Of a stretch of 64,000 nt of DNA, positions 56,971 through 64,000 are shown in pieces; position 1 is the first letter of the stretch; the number at the start of each line of letters is the position of its first letter. Source of the DNA: Longimicrobiales bacterium (GTDB taxonomy: Bacteria > Gemmatimonadota > Gemmatimonadetes > Longimicrobiales > Gaopeijiaceae); assembly GCA_958296005.1 (NCBI GenBank), contig CATQHQ010000002.1, positions 434,001 to 498,000 on the forward strand. Reading direction: 5' to 3'. The notes under the pieces were generated by a model. It made no database searches. It was not told where the DNA came from and worked only from the letters and a program-made list of their open reading frames with translations. The position numbers and the translations under genes are program-made.

Positions 56971-59085
56971 CTAGCTCGACAACATAACGCCCCCGGCCTG
57001 TTTCAGCCTGTCGCTCAGCGCCTCCGGCGAATCCGCGGGTTCCTGGCAGGTTGCTCCGACGCAAACGAACGCCCGGCCGACCTGCTTCCGTCGACCTTGC
57101 ATCGCCGGGAGCGCGGCCACCACCGGATCATCTGGATCGCCTCCCGCGATCACCCGGTTGGGGTGGGAGTGACGGTGCGCTACGGCCAGCATCTCACCCA
57201 CGCGGCCCGGCACGTCCGCCAGCACGACCTCGAGCCGGGGCGTTGCCGCCACGAAGGCAGCGGTCAGCAGGCGACCGGCGGCTTGGGGGTAGCGCTCCAT
57301 CGCGCCCACCTCGCGAGCGACGACCCGTTCGGCGACTCGTTCGCGCTCCTTGTCGCCCGTGACCGCTCCCAGCCGCACGAGAAGTTCGGCTGCCAGGGAG
57401 TTCCCCGACGGCGTCGCGTTGTCCAGGATGTCGCGGGGTCGCACGACCAAGCGCTCGCCGTCCTCCGGCGAGTCGTGGAAGAGACCGTCGCGGGCGGACC
57501 AGAACCGCTCGACCATTGCGTCGCCCATCCACTCCGCTTCCCGGAGCCACCGGGGGTCGAGGGTCGCCTCGTAGAGAGAGAGGAAGGCGTTGCCCAGCGC
57601 CCCGTGGTCGTCCAGGAACGCCTCGACGTGGACGCGGCCGGCGGAGAGCACCCGGAAGAGCCGGTCCTTGCGACGGAGCGCGTCCAGAAGAAACTCCGCG
57701 GCCCGCAGCGCCGCCGCCGTGTACTCCGGGCGTCCCAGCGCGGGACCGGCCTCGGCCAGGGCACGGACGGCAAAGCCGTTCCAGCACGCCAGGACCTTCT
57801 CGTCGCGGAACGGCGCGGGCCGGTCGCTCCGCCGGGCCTTGAGGGCGGCCAAACCGTCCCCGAGAGCACGGTCCAGATCGTCGCGGGCCATGCCTTCCTG
57901 CCGGGCGACCGCGTCCAGGTCGTGGGGCAGGTGGAGGATGTTCCGGCCCTCGAAGTTGCCCGGCTCGCTCACGTCGTAGGCCCTGCACAGGAGGCTGGCC
58001 GCGTCCCGGCCGAGAACGTCCCGCACCTCCCCCGGCGTCCAGAGGTAGAAGGCGCCTTCCTCGGGAACCGCCTTTAACCTGCGGGTCCCGTCGCTGCCTG
58101 CGGCCCCGTCGCCGAACGGAAGCGAGTCGGCGTCCCGGGCGGAGTAGAACGCGCCGTCGGGCGAGGTCAGGTCCTCCAACACGTAGTCCAGCGTCTCCTC
58201 GGCGACCCGCCCCAACCCCGGCGCGCCCAGCAAGTGCGCCCGCACCAGCGCTCCGGCCAGGAGGGCGTTGTCGTACAGCATCTTCTCGAAGTGCGGGACC
58301 AGCCAGTGGGCATCCACGGAGTAGCGGTGGAACCCACCTCCGGCGTGGTCCCGGATGCCTCCCGCGGCCATCCGCGAAAGCGTGTGCACGCCCATCGACA
58401 CACCCAGCCCCTTGCCGTTTCCGGTGCGCAGCAGGAACTCCAAGAGCACCGGCTGGGGGAACTTGGGCGCGCCTCCGAAGCCGCCGTGGACGGGATCGAA
58501 GCTCCGTCCGACGGCCGAGACCGCGTGGCCGAAGAGCCGCTCGTCGTCGGCGCTGAAGCGGCCGCTGCCTGGGTGCGGCTCGCCGGTGCTCCGCGCCAGC
58601 GCTTCTCGCAGCCGCCCGCCGGCCCGAAGCACGTCGTCGCGGTTGGAGTTCCACGCGCCGGAGACCGCCATCAGCACTTGGCGGAACGACGGCATGCCGT
58701 AGCGGGGCTCGGGGGGATAGTAGGTGCCGCCGTGGAAGGGCACGCCCTGCGGGGTGAGAAACGCGGTCAGCGGCCACCCGCCCTGGCCCGTCATCGACTG
58801 GACCGCCTTCATGTAGACCGAGTCCAGGTCGGGTCGCTCTTCCCGATCCACCTTGACGTTGACGAACGCCCGGTTCATCAGTCGAGCCGTTTCCGGGTCC
58901 TCGAACGACTCCCGCTCCATGACGTGGCACCAGTGGCACGCCGAGTAGCCGATGGAGAGCAGGATCGGTCGGTCCGTCTCCTCGGCGATCGCCAGGGCTT
59001 CGTCGCCCCAAGGGTGCCACTCCACCGGATTGCCGGCGTGCTGGAGCAGATAGGGACTGGTTTCCTGGGCGAGGCGGTTGGTCAT
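56971..59085 (-). CDS. Thioredoxin-domain DUF255 protein (YyaL/SSP411 family)
   Basis: I start this at ATG 59085 ([20 protein letters not shown]), the conserved family N-terminus; the track start at 59841 is upstream shadow. The 704-residue protein has a thioredoxin-like domain with [18 protein letters not shown] (CxxC at residues 50-53), followed by an (alpha/alpha)6-barrel related to glycoside hydrolase and N-acylglucosamine epimerase folds ([50 protein letters not shown]). The biochemical role of the family is not settled. It lies 46 bases from the E1 gene in the same direction and may share a transcript. Divergent from the VTT-type gene, with about 110 bases between. Confidence 0.9.
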   Translation of the reverse strand: MTNRLAQETSPYLLQHAGNPVEWHPWGDEALAIAEETDRPILLSIGYSACHWCHVMERESFEDPETARLMNRAFVNVKVDREERPDLDSVYMKAVQSMTGQGGWPLTAFLTPQGVPFHGGTYYPPEPRYGMPSFRQVLMAVSGAWNSNRDDVLRAGGRLREALARSTGEPHPGSGRFSADDERLFGHAVSAVGRSFDPVHGGFGGAPKFPQPVLLEFLLRTGNGKGLGVSMGVHTLSRMAAGGIRDHAGGGFHRYSVDAHWLVPHFEKMLYDNALLAGALVRAHLLGAPGLGRVAEETLDYVLEDLTSPDGAFYSARDADSLPFGDGAAGSDGTRRLKAVPEEGAFYLWTPGEVRDVLGRDAASLLCRAYDVSEPGNFEGRNILHLPHDLDAVARQEGMARDDLDRALGDGLAALKARRSDRPAPFRDEKVLACWNGFAVRALAEAGPALGRPEYTAAALRAAEFLLDALRRKDRLFRVLSAGRVHVEAFLDDHGALGNAFLSLYEATLDPRWLREAEWMGDAMVERFWSARDGLFHDSPEDGERLVVRPRDILDNATPSGNSLAAELLVRLGAVTGDKERERVAERVVAREVGAMERYPQAAGRLLTAAFVAATPRLEVVLADVPGRVGEMLAVAHRHSHPNRVIAGGDPDDPVVAALPAMQGRRKQVGRAFVCVGATCQEPADSPEALSDRLKQAGGVMLSS

Positions 59086-59196
59086 GGCACGCAAGATAGG
59101 TCGAGCAAGGCCGGACCGCCCGTCGGCGCGGCTCGTGCCCGGAAGCGATAGCTTTCCGAGGCGGCCCGGCGGTTGCGGCCGTCCGACGCCAACCCG

Positions 59197-60033
59197 GTGT
59201 CTGCCAAGAAGGAGGCTTCCCTGCGCGGCCTGACTCGCCGTTTCCTCGTCCTCGCCCTCTGCCGCCCGAAGCTCTGGCCCGCGATGCTGTCCGCGGCCTG
59301 GGCCTTTCGAGCCAGGGGATGGTACCGGCGGTACCCGTTCCTGCCCCTGCCGTCGAAGGAGTACGTGCGGTGGCGGCTGGAGACGGCGTACGGCGATCCG
59401 GAGGCCGTGCCTCCCGCCGAGGAGCTGGCCGGCTTCCTGTCGTGGTCGGCGAACCTCCGGCGGCAGATGCGGCCCGAGCGGAAGGGCGTGGCGGTCAAGG
59501 TGGCGGCGGTTGCGGCGCTGGTCGCCTTCGCCGTCTGGGCGAACCTGCGGGCAGCGGAGTACGACGCCGTTCGGGAGGCAGCGGCCTCGGCGGGCTACCT
59601 CGGCTTGTTGGCGGCGTCGGCGGTGAGCGGCTTCAACCTGATCGCGCCGATCCCCGTCGCCACCTTCTACCCGTTCCTGATCGAAGCCGGGTTCCAGCCG
59701 CTGCCCACCTTGGCTACGATCGCTTTGGGGATGACCGGCGGCGACTTCCTGGGCTACCTGGTGGGGGACGCCTCTCGGGCCCTGGCGGGAGACCGTATTG
59801 GCGGCTTCCGCGCCCGAGTGGAGCGGCTCCATCGCCGACACCCCTTGCTGCCGCTGGGGCTGCTGTTCCTCTACGCCGCGTTCGCCCCCGTTCCCAACGA
59901 GCTGCTGGTCATCCCCCTTGCCTTCATGCGGTATCCTCTCGGCGGAATTATGCTGGCGGTCTTCATGGGCAACATGATCTTCAACACTTGGCTGGCGCTT
60001 GGCGTCGCCTGGCTCTTCGGAGGCGGCGGATGA
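59197..60033 (+). CDS. VTT/DedA-like membrane protein
   Basis: The start is uncertain: the track uses TTG 59173, and I choose GTG 59197 (about 278 residues). The N-terminal part is basic and partly soluble ([30 protein letters not shown]). The C-terminal part has several membrane segments with the VTT/SNARE-associated pattern ([55 protein letters not shown]). DedA/VTT proteins act in membrane lipid handling. Its stop overlaps the coaE start (ATGA), making it the first gene of a coupled operon. Confidence 0.75.
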   Translation: MSAKKEASLRGLTRRFLVLALCRPKLWPAMLSAAWAFRARGWYRRYPFLPLPSKEYVRWRLETAYGDPEAVPPAEELAGFLSWSANLRRQMRPERKGVAVKVAAVAALVAFAVWANLRAAEYDAVREAAASAGYLGLLAASAVSGFNLIAPIPVATFYPFLIEAGFQPLPTLATIALGMTGGDFLGYLVGDASRALAGDRIGGFRARVERLHRRHPLLPLGLLFLYAAFAPVPNELLVIPLAFMRYPLGGIMLAVFMGNMIFNTWLALGVAWLFGGGG

Positions 60034-60644
60034 GCTTGCTGATCGCCGGCCTCACGGGAAATGTGGGCGCGGGCAAGTCCACGGTCGCCGAGCTTTGGCG
60101 GCGCGCCGGGGTCCCGGTGGCGTCGGCGGACGAGTTCGCGCGCCAAGCGGTGGTGCCCGGCTCGCGGGCCCTCGCCCGGATCGCCGAGCTCTTCGGCCCG
60201 GGCGTGGTCGGCCCCTCCGGCGCAATGGACCGGGCGGCGGTGCGGCGCATCGCCTTTCGCGACCCCGAGGCCCGGCGGCGGCTGGAGGCGGTCGTTCATC
60301 CCGAGGTGAAGCGTCTCCGCGACGAATGGACCGAAGCGCAGCGGTCCGCCGGGGTCCGTTTGGCGGCGTGGGAAGTGCCCCTCCTCTTCGAAACCGGAAT
60401 GGAGCGAGAGGTGGACGTGGTGGTGCTGGTGGACGCGCCGGTCTCCGTTCGCAGGAAGCGGATCATGGAGACGCGGGGACTGTCCGAAGCCGAGGCCGAC
60501 GCCGTCATCGAAGCCCAGCATCCTGCCGAAGAGAAGCGGATGCTGGCAGGGTGCGTGATGGAGAACGGAGGCACCCAGGCCGAGCTGGCCGACCGGGCTG
60601 CCGAGGTACTGGAAGAGTTGAAGCGACGGGCCGTCGAACGATGA
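60030..60644 (+). CDS. coaE: Dephospho-CoA kinase
   Basis: The 204-residue protein shows the P-loop [12 protein letters not shown], the lid and substrate region [23 protein letters not shown] and [20 protein letters not shown], all standard for dephospho-CoA kinase. It catalyses the last step of coenzyme A synthesis, phosphorylating the 3' hydroxyl of dephospho-CoA with ATP in the cytoplasm. It overlaps both neighbours by four bases (ATGA). Length is normal for the family and all key residues are present. Confidence 0.95.
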   Translation: MSLLIAGLTGNVGAGKSTVAELWRRAGVPVASADEFARQAVVPGSRALARIAELFGPGVVGPSGAMDRAAVRRIAFRDPEARRRLEAVVHPEVKRLRDEWTEAQRSAGVRLAAWEVPLLFETGMEREVDVVVLVDAPVSVRRKRIMETRGLSEAEADAVIEAQHPAEEKRMLAGCVMENGGTQAELADRAAEVLEELKRRAVER

Positions 60645-61876
60645 CCGACATCCCTCTCGTCGAGCGGCTCATCGGCCCGGCCGAGGCGCTGAAGGCGCTC
60701 GTGAAGGCGTCGGGCATCGTGCTCACCACCCACGCCAACGCCGACGGCGACGGCATCGGATCCCAAGTCGCCCTGGCCACCTACCTGCGTGGGCGATATC
60801 GCTCCGTGCGCATCGTGAACCCGACGCCGTTTCCCGACGCGTACCGCTTCCTCCTGCACGAGTCGTGGCTCGTCCTCCCAGCCACCGACGAAGAGGCGGC
60901 CCGCTACTGCGCCTCGGCCACGCTGGCGGTGATCGTGGACGCCGGACAGATCCCCCGCATCGGCCGCGTCAACAAGCTGGTGCGCCACCTGCCCAAGCTC
61001 GTGATCGACCACCATCCCCCGGGCCCCAAGCCGTTCCAGGGCCTCGTCTACCGGGACGAGTCGGTCCCGGCCACCGGGTCGATGGTCCTCAAGATGCTGG
61101 AGCACGCCCGCCTAAGGGGGCGGGATCGCCAGATATGGCCGCCGGTCGCCAGCGCCCTGTACGTGGCCCTGCTCACCGACACCGGCGGCTTCCGCTTCTC
61201 CAACGTCGACGCCGAGTGCTTCCGAACCGCCGCCCGGCTGGTGGAGCTGGGCGCCGACCCGGAGGCCCTCCACCGAGCGGTCTACGGCCGCTTCGCCCGT
61301 CGCCGCTACGAGCTGCTGCGAGAGGCCTTGGCCACCCTCCAGGTCCACGCTGGCGGCCGCATCGCATGGATGACGGTGCCCAAGGACGCCTACGACCGGC
61401 TGGGCGCAACGCTGGACGACCTGGAGGGGTTCGTGGACGTGCCTCGCACGGTCGACGGGGTGGAGGTAGCGATGCTCTTCCGCACCACAGCCGACGGCAA
61501 GACCAAGGTGTCGCTTCGAGCCGCCGGCGACGTGGACGTGAACGAGATCGCGACGGCCCTCGGAGGCGGCGGTCACGTTCGCGCCGCGGGCGCGGTGCTC
61601 GCCGGCGACCGCAACGAGGCGACGGCCGACGTGGTGGCTCGGGTCGAGGCCGCAGTCGCCGCCGCCGAGGCGAAGAAAGCTGCCGAAGCGAAGAAAGCCG
61701 CCGACGAGAAGAAAGCTGCCGCGGCGCGTGAAGCTGCCGAGGCGGAAAAATACGACGAGTGGAACGCGCCCACCGGCCGGGACGCGTTGCACGACGACGA
61801 GCCCCCGAGCACGCCGCCGCGCGCCTCGTCCAGATCGAACGTGCTTGCCTGGCCCATCCGGCCCTCGGGAGAGTAG
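60641..61876 (+). CDS. DHH-family phosphoesterase, NrnA-like oligoribonuclease/PAP phosphatase
   Basis: The 411-residue protein has the DHH signature: LTTHANADGDGIGSQVAL near residue 30 and the DHH motif in VIDHHPPG near 126. The DHHA1 domain near residue 310 has ALGGGGHVRAAGAVL. NrnA-type enzymes degrade short RNA oligomers and dephosphorylate pAp using manganese. The C-terminus has an unusual tail: an Ala/Lys/Glu repeat (AEAKKAAEAKKAADEKKAAAA) and a polar end with no family counterpart. The gene overlaps coaE by four bases, and the next gene follows after four bases. Confidence 0.85.
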   Translation: MTDIPLVERLIGPAEALKALVKASGIVLTTHANADGDGIGSQVALATYLRGRYRSVRIVNPTPFPDAYRFLLHESWLVLPATDEEAARYCASATLAVIVDAGQIPRIGRVNKLVRHLPKLVIDHHPPGPKPFQGLVYRDESVPATGSMVLKMLEHARLRGRDRQIWPPVASALYVALLTDTGGFRFSNVDAECFRTAARLVELGADPEALHRAVYGRFARRRYELLREALATLQVHAGGRIAWMTVPKDAYDRLGATLDDLEGFVDVPRTVDGVEVAMLFRTTADGKTKVSLRAAGDVDVNEIATALGGGGHVRAAGAVLAGDRNEATADVVARVEAAVAAAEAKKAAEAKKAADEKKAAAAREAAEAEKYDEWNAPTGRDALHDDEPPSTPPRASSRSNVLAWPIRPSGE

Positions 61877-61880
61877 GGAG

Positions 61881-62378
61881 ATGGATCGGCCGTTCGGGAG
61901 ACCTTCGCAGGCCGACGACGCGGGCCCCGGGGTGCCCGAGGCCCTTCCCAGGACCCTCCGCACCGTGGGTGAACGGTTGGGGCCGGGCGCCGTGGACCGC
62001 CTGTGGGTGTTCCCACCGCTGGTCCGGGCTCGAAGAGAGTGGGGACTCGTGGCCGCCGGTTGCTTCGAGGGCCACGACGCTCGGAGACTCGTCACCGCGT
62101 CCTACTCGGCGGAGCGGACCGGCAAGGGCCTCTACCTGGACGTCCGGCTGCTGGACGAGGGCGTCGCCCCCGCCGACCGCCTGCCCCGGGTCATGGCCGG
62201 CGTCGTCAAGCGGGCGCCGGAGCCGCTGGGCCACCCTCGGATCGTGGAGATCGGCGGCGTGGCGGAGGCGTTCGACGCGCTGGTCTCCGGCTTCGGCCCG
62301 GATCTGTTCGCAGAGGCCGTCGCCGGCCCCCCTCCGGCGCGTCCGGTCGCAGCAGGACCGAGGGCGGCCCGCCAATGA
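61881..62378 (+). CDS. Hypothetical protein in the coaE-fur operon
   Basis: The 165-residue product begins at ATG 61881 with TAGGGAG as ribosome binding site. The central part (LGPGAVDRLWVFPPLVRARREWGLVAAG, then ARRLVTASYSAERTGKGLYLDV) looks like a compact alpha/beta domain. I recognise no catalytic motif, and no signal peptide or membrane segment is seen, so it is probably cytoplasmic. It overlaps the fur-like gene by four bases, which ties its expression to that regulator. Confidence 0.7.
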   Translation: MDRPFGRPSQADDAGPGVPEALPRTLRTVGERLGPGAVDRLWVFPPLVRARREWGLVAAGCFEGHDARRLVTASYSAERTGKGLYLDVRLLDEGVAPADRLPRVMAGVVKRAPEPLGHPRIVEIGGVAEAFDALVSGFGPDLFAEAVAGPPPARPVAAGPRAARQ

Positions 62379-62908
62379 CCTTCGGACCCGTGGACGTCGA
62401 ACCGTACCTGGCGCTCTTCGGGCGGTACCTTCGGGAGCGGGGACTGCCGATCACCCAGCAGCGGCTGGCCGTCGCCCGGGTGGTGTTCTCGTCCTCGGAC
62501 CACCAGTCGGTGGACGAACTGGATGCCGTCTTGCGGGCGCAGAGCCTGCGGCTGGGGAAGGCGACGATCTACCGGACCCTCGATCTGCTGGTCCGAAGCG
62601 GATTGGCGGAGGAGCACGACTTCGGCGAGGGCTTCAAGCGCTACGAGCACCGCCTCTCCAAGGACCCCGTCCACCACCACCTGGTGTGCGTCAAGAGCGG
62701 CGAGGTGATCGAGTTCCGCAGCGAGGAGCTCCGACGGATCGTCGAGAAGACGGCCGCCCGCCACAGCTTCCGTCCCACCGGCCACAAGCTGGTGATCTTC
62801 GGCTTGAGCCGAGCGAGCCAGGACTCCGGTGCCGACGTGGAGTACCAGGGGATCACCTGTCCGATCGAGACGTCGCCGACGGCGCCCGGTCGTAGGAACA
62901 AGCCATGA
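62375..62908 (+). CDS. Fur-family transcriptional regulator with altered structural-zinc site
   Basis: The 177-residue protein has the winged-helix DNA-binding domain (ITQQRLAVARVVFSSSDHQSVDEL, then LGKATIYRTLDLLVRSGLAEE) and the dimerisation/metal domain with DPVHHHLVCVKSGEVIEF. Fur proteins use iron, zinc or peroxide sensing to repress uptake or stress genes. The usual C-x-x-C zinc pair near HHHLVC is C-V-K-S here, and the later FGLxRxC motif is FGLSRAS, so the structural zinc site appears lost, as in some other Fur proteins. No Fur box was identified in the window. Overlaps both neighbours by four bases. Confidence 0.85.
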   Translation: MTFGPVDVEPYLALFGRYLRERGLPITQQRLAVARVVFSSSDHQSVDELDAVLRAQSLRLGKATIYRTLDLLVRSGLAEEHDFGEGFKRYEHRLSKDPVHHHLVCVKSGEVIEFRSEELRRIVEKTAARHSFRPTGHKLVIFGLSRASQDSGADVEYQGITCPIETSPTAPGRRNKP

Positions 62909-63633
62909 ACGAGTCCATCGGAATCCTGATCGCATTCACCGCCGGAGTCCTGTCGTTCCTCTCTCCGTGCGTGCTGCCTCTGGTCCCCAGCTACCTGTCC
63001 TTCGTGACGGGGATGTCCCTGGAGGACTTGCGGGGAGATTTCGACCGTCGGCGGGTGCTGGTGCACTCCTGCCTCTTCGTGGCCGGCTTCACGTTGGTCT
63101 TCGTGCTTCTGGGGGCGTCGGCGTCGTTCGTCGGCGGCCTGCTGCGCTACTACAGCGACTGGATCGCTCGGATCGGCGGCGTGGTGATCATCCTCTTCGG
63201 CCTTCACCTGACGGGGGTGTTCCGGCTGGCGCCCCTCATGCGGGAGAAGCGGCTCCACCTCTCCAACAAGCCGATGGGCTACGTGGGCACGGTGGTGGTG
63301 GGGATCGCCTTCGGGACGGGCTGGACGCCCTGCATCGGACCTGTGCTGGGCGCCATTCTGACTATGGCCGCGTCCCAGGAGCGGCTGCTGCAAGGGATGT
63401 GGCTGCTCTTCGTCTACTCGATGGGGCTGGCCGTGCCGTTCGTGCTGGCGGCGGTGGCGCTGGAGCGGTTCCTCGGCGTCTTCGCGCGCTTCCGCCGCTT
63501 TCTGCCGGCGGTCCAAGTGGCGTCGGGGGTCTTGCTGGTGCTCCTGGGTCTTCTGCTGGTAACCGGTTCGTTCGTCGTGCTGGCCGCCTGGCTGAACCGC
63601 TTCACCCCCGAGTTCCTGCTGGAACGACTCTGA
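62905..63633 (+). CDS. ccdA: Cytochrome c biogenesis CcdA-family protein
   Basis: The 242-residue integral membrane protein has about six helices and the two CcdA cysteines: LSPCVLPLVPSYLSF at residue 22 and GTGWTPCIGPVLG near residue 140. CcdA takes electrons from cytoplasmic thioredoxin and reduces periplasmic thiol proteins, often for haem attachment to cytochrome c. This is a second, separate thiol carrier from the DsbD-like gene at 45877. It overlaps the fur-like gene by four bases and ends the operon. The 45 bases after its stop contain a 15-base tandem duplication (CAGGCCGCTCCCGCC twice) shared with the end of the convergent ABC gene. Confidence 0.9.
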   Translation: MNESIGILIAFTAGVLSFLSPCVLPLVPSYLSFVTGMSLEDLRGDFDRRRVLVHSCLFVAGFTLVFVLLGASASFVGGLLRYYSDWIARIGGVVIILFGLHLTGVFRLAPLMREKRLHLSNKPMGYVGTVVVGIAFGTGWTPCIGPVLGAILTMAASQERLLQGMWLLFVYSMGLAVPFVLAAVALERFLGVFARFRRFLPAVQVASGVLLVLLGLLLVTGSFVVLAAWLNRFTPEFLLERL

Positions 63634-63678
63634 CGGCTGGGGCTCGGAGGCTCGGGGGCTCGTCAGGCCGCTCCCGCC

Positions 63679-64000
63679 TCAGGCCGCTCCCGCCAGCGAA
63701 AGGTCTTGCTCCAGCAGCTGCCGGCGGAGCAACGAGGCGTAGGTGCCTCCCAGGGCGACGAGCTCCTCGTGGCGGCCTCGCTCCACAACTCGGCCCTCCT
63801 CCAGCACCAGGATCAGGTCCGCGTCCTTCACCGCCGTCACGCGGTGGGAGATGACGAAGGCGGTGCGCCCCTTCAGGTTGCCGCGCAACCCCTCCAGGAT
63901 GCGGGCCTCGGTGTGGGTGTCCACGGCGCTCAGCACGTCGTCCAGCACCAGTACGGCGGGGTCCGGCGCCAGGGCTCGGGCCAGCGTCGCCCGCTGCTTC
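63679..64000 (-). CDS. ABC transporter ATPase, C-terminal part (5' end beyond window)
   Basis: The visible frame reads KQRATLARALAPDPAVLVLDDVLSAVDTHTE, the end of the signature helix, Walker B with DD and the D-loop, then the switch histidine in VISHRVTAVKDADLILVLEEG. The tail GRVVERGRHEELVALGGTYASLLRRQ is typical of ABC exporters of the MsbA/LmrA type, where the ATPase is fused after a membrane domain. The gene continues past the window end, so the membrane part is not visible. The track start at 63948 is internal. Function cannot be narrowed further than an exporter-type ATPase. Confidence 0.85.
   Translation of the reverse strand, partial: KQRATLARALAPDPAVLVLDDVLSAVDTHTEARILEGLRGNLKGRTAFVISHRVTAVKDADLILVLEEGRVVERGRHEELVALGGTYASLLRRQLLEQDLSLAGAA

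Noticed and set aside
54984-56987. Plus-strand ORF of 667 residues opposite the E1 gene
   Set aside because: Shadow ORF; the minus strand carries ThDP and transketolase motifs.

Overview
The window is a GC-rich bacterial chromosome segment. It carries outer-membrane and periplasmic genes typical of a diderm, aerobic heterotroph: a TonB-dependent receptor with a lipoprotein partner, a quinoprotein dehydrogenase, several lipoprotein hydrolases, two DsbD/CcdA-type membrane electron carriers and a giant autotransporter with cadherin repeats. I would guess Gemmatimonadota, perhaps a marine or sponge-associated lineage, but this is inference from gene style only. I see no rRNA, tRNA, CRISPR array or phage.

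Layout. 1-4470: the 3'-truncated start of a PLP-dependent D-cysteine desulfhydrase/ACC deaminase-type gene (minus), then a TonB receptor and a coupled lipoprotein. 4530-5909: an M20 peptidase remnant next to a frameshifted Rpn-type PD-(D/E)XK nuclease gene. 6021-41840 (minus): one uninterrupted gene of about 11,940 codons. It encodes a signal peptide, about 85 Ig-like modules, five cadherin repeats and a C-terminal autotransporter barrel. 42218-43108: a dienelactone-hydrolase lipoprotein. 43109-43660: a second copy of the junction between the Rpn 3' end and the adhesin 3' end, forming direct repeats around the giant gene. 43772-45845: a perfect sigma-54-type promoter, an outer-membrane barrel protein and a Tyr/Gly-rich secreted protein. 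45877-48734: a redox cluster of a DsbD-like membrane protein and a secreted thioredoxin, convergent with a peroxiredoxin and a creatininase-family gene. 48863-52838: a metallo-hydrolase, a PQQ dehydrogenase and a cyclase-family lipoprotein. 52862-54748: small hypothetical genes and a third, N-truncated Rpn copy. 54786-59085 (minus): a fused 2-oxoacid dehydrogenase E1 and a DUF255 protein. 59197-63633: a tightly coupled operon (VTT membrane protein, CoaE, NrnA-like, hypothetical, Fur, CcdA). 63679-64000: the end of an ABC transporter ATPase.

The most interesting item is the peroxiredoxin at 47206-47784. The ORF track splits it in two, but both halves lie in one frame separated by a single TGA. 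That TGA sits exactly at the peroxidatic cysteine of the T-x-x-C motif, the protein has no other cysteine, and a hairpin fitting the bacterial SECIS rules lies just downstream. It is a strong candidate secreted selenoprotein, placed beside a split DsbD-type reducing system that could recycle it. The second theme is the giant adhesin. Its repeat array is zoned, with alternating two-module 762-bp units and single-module zones, and it contains recently duplicated units. Direct repeats on either side could delete the whole locus by recombination.
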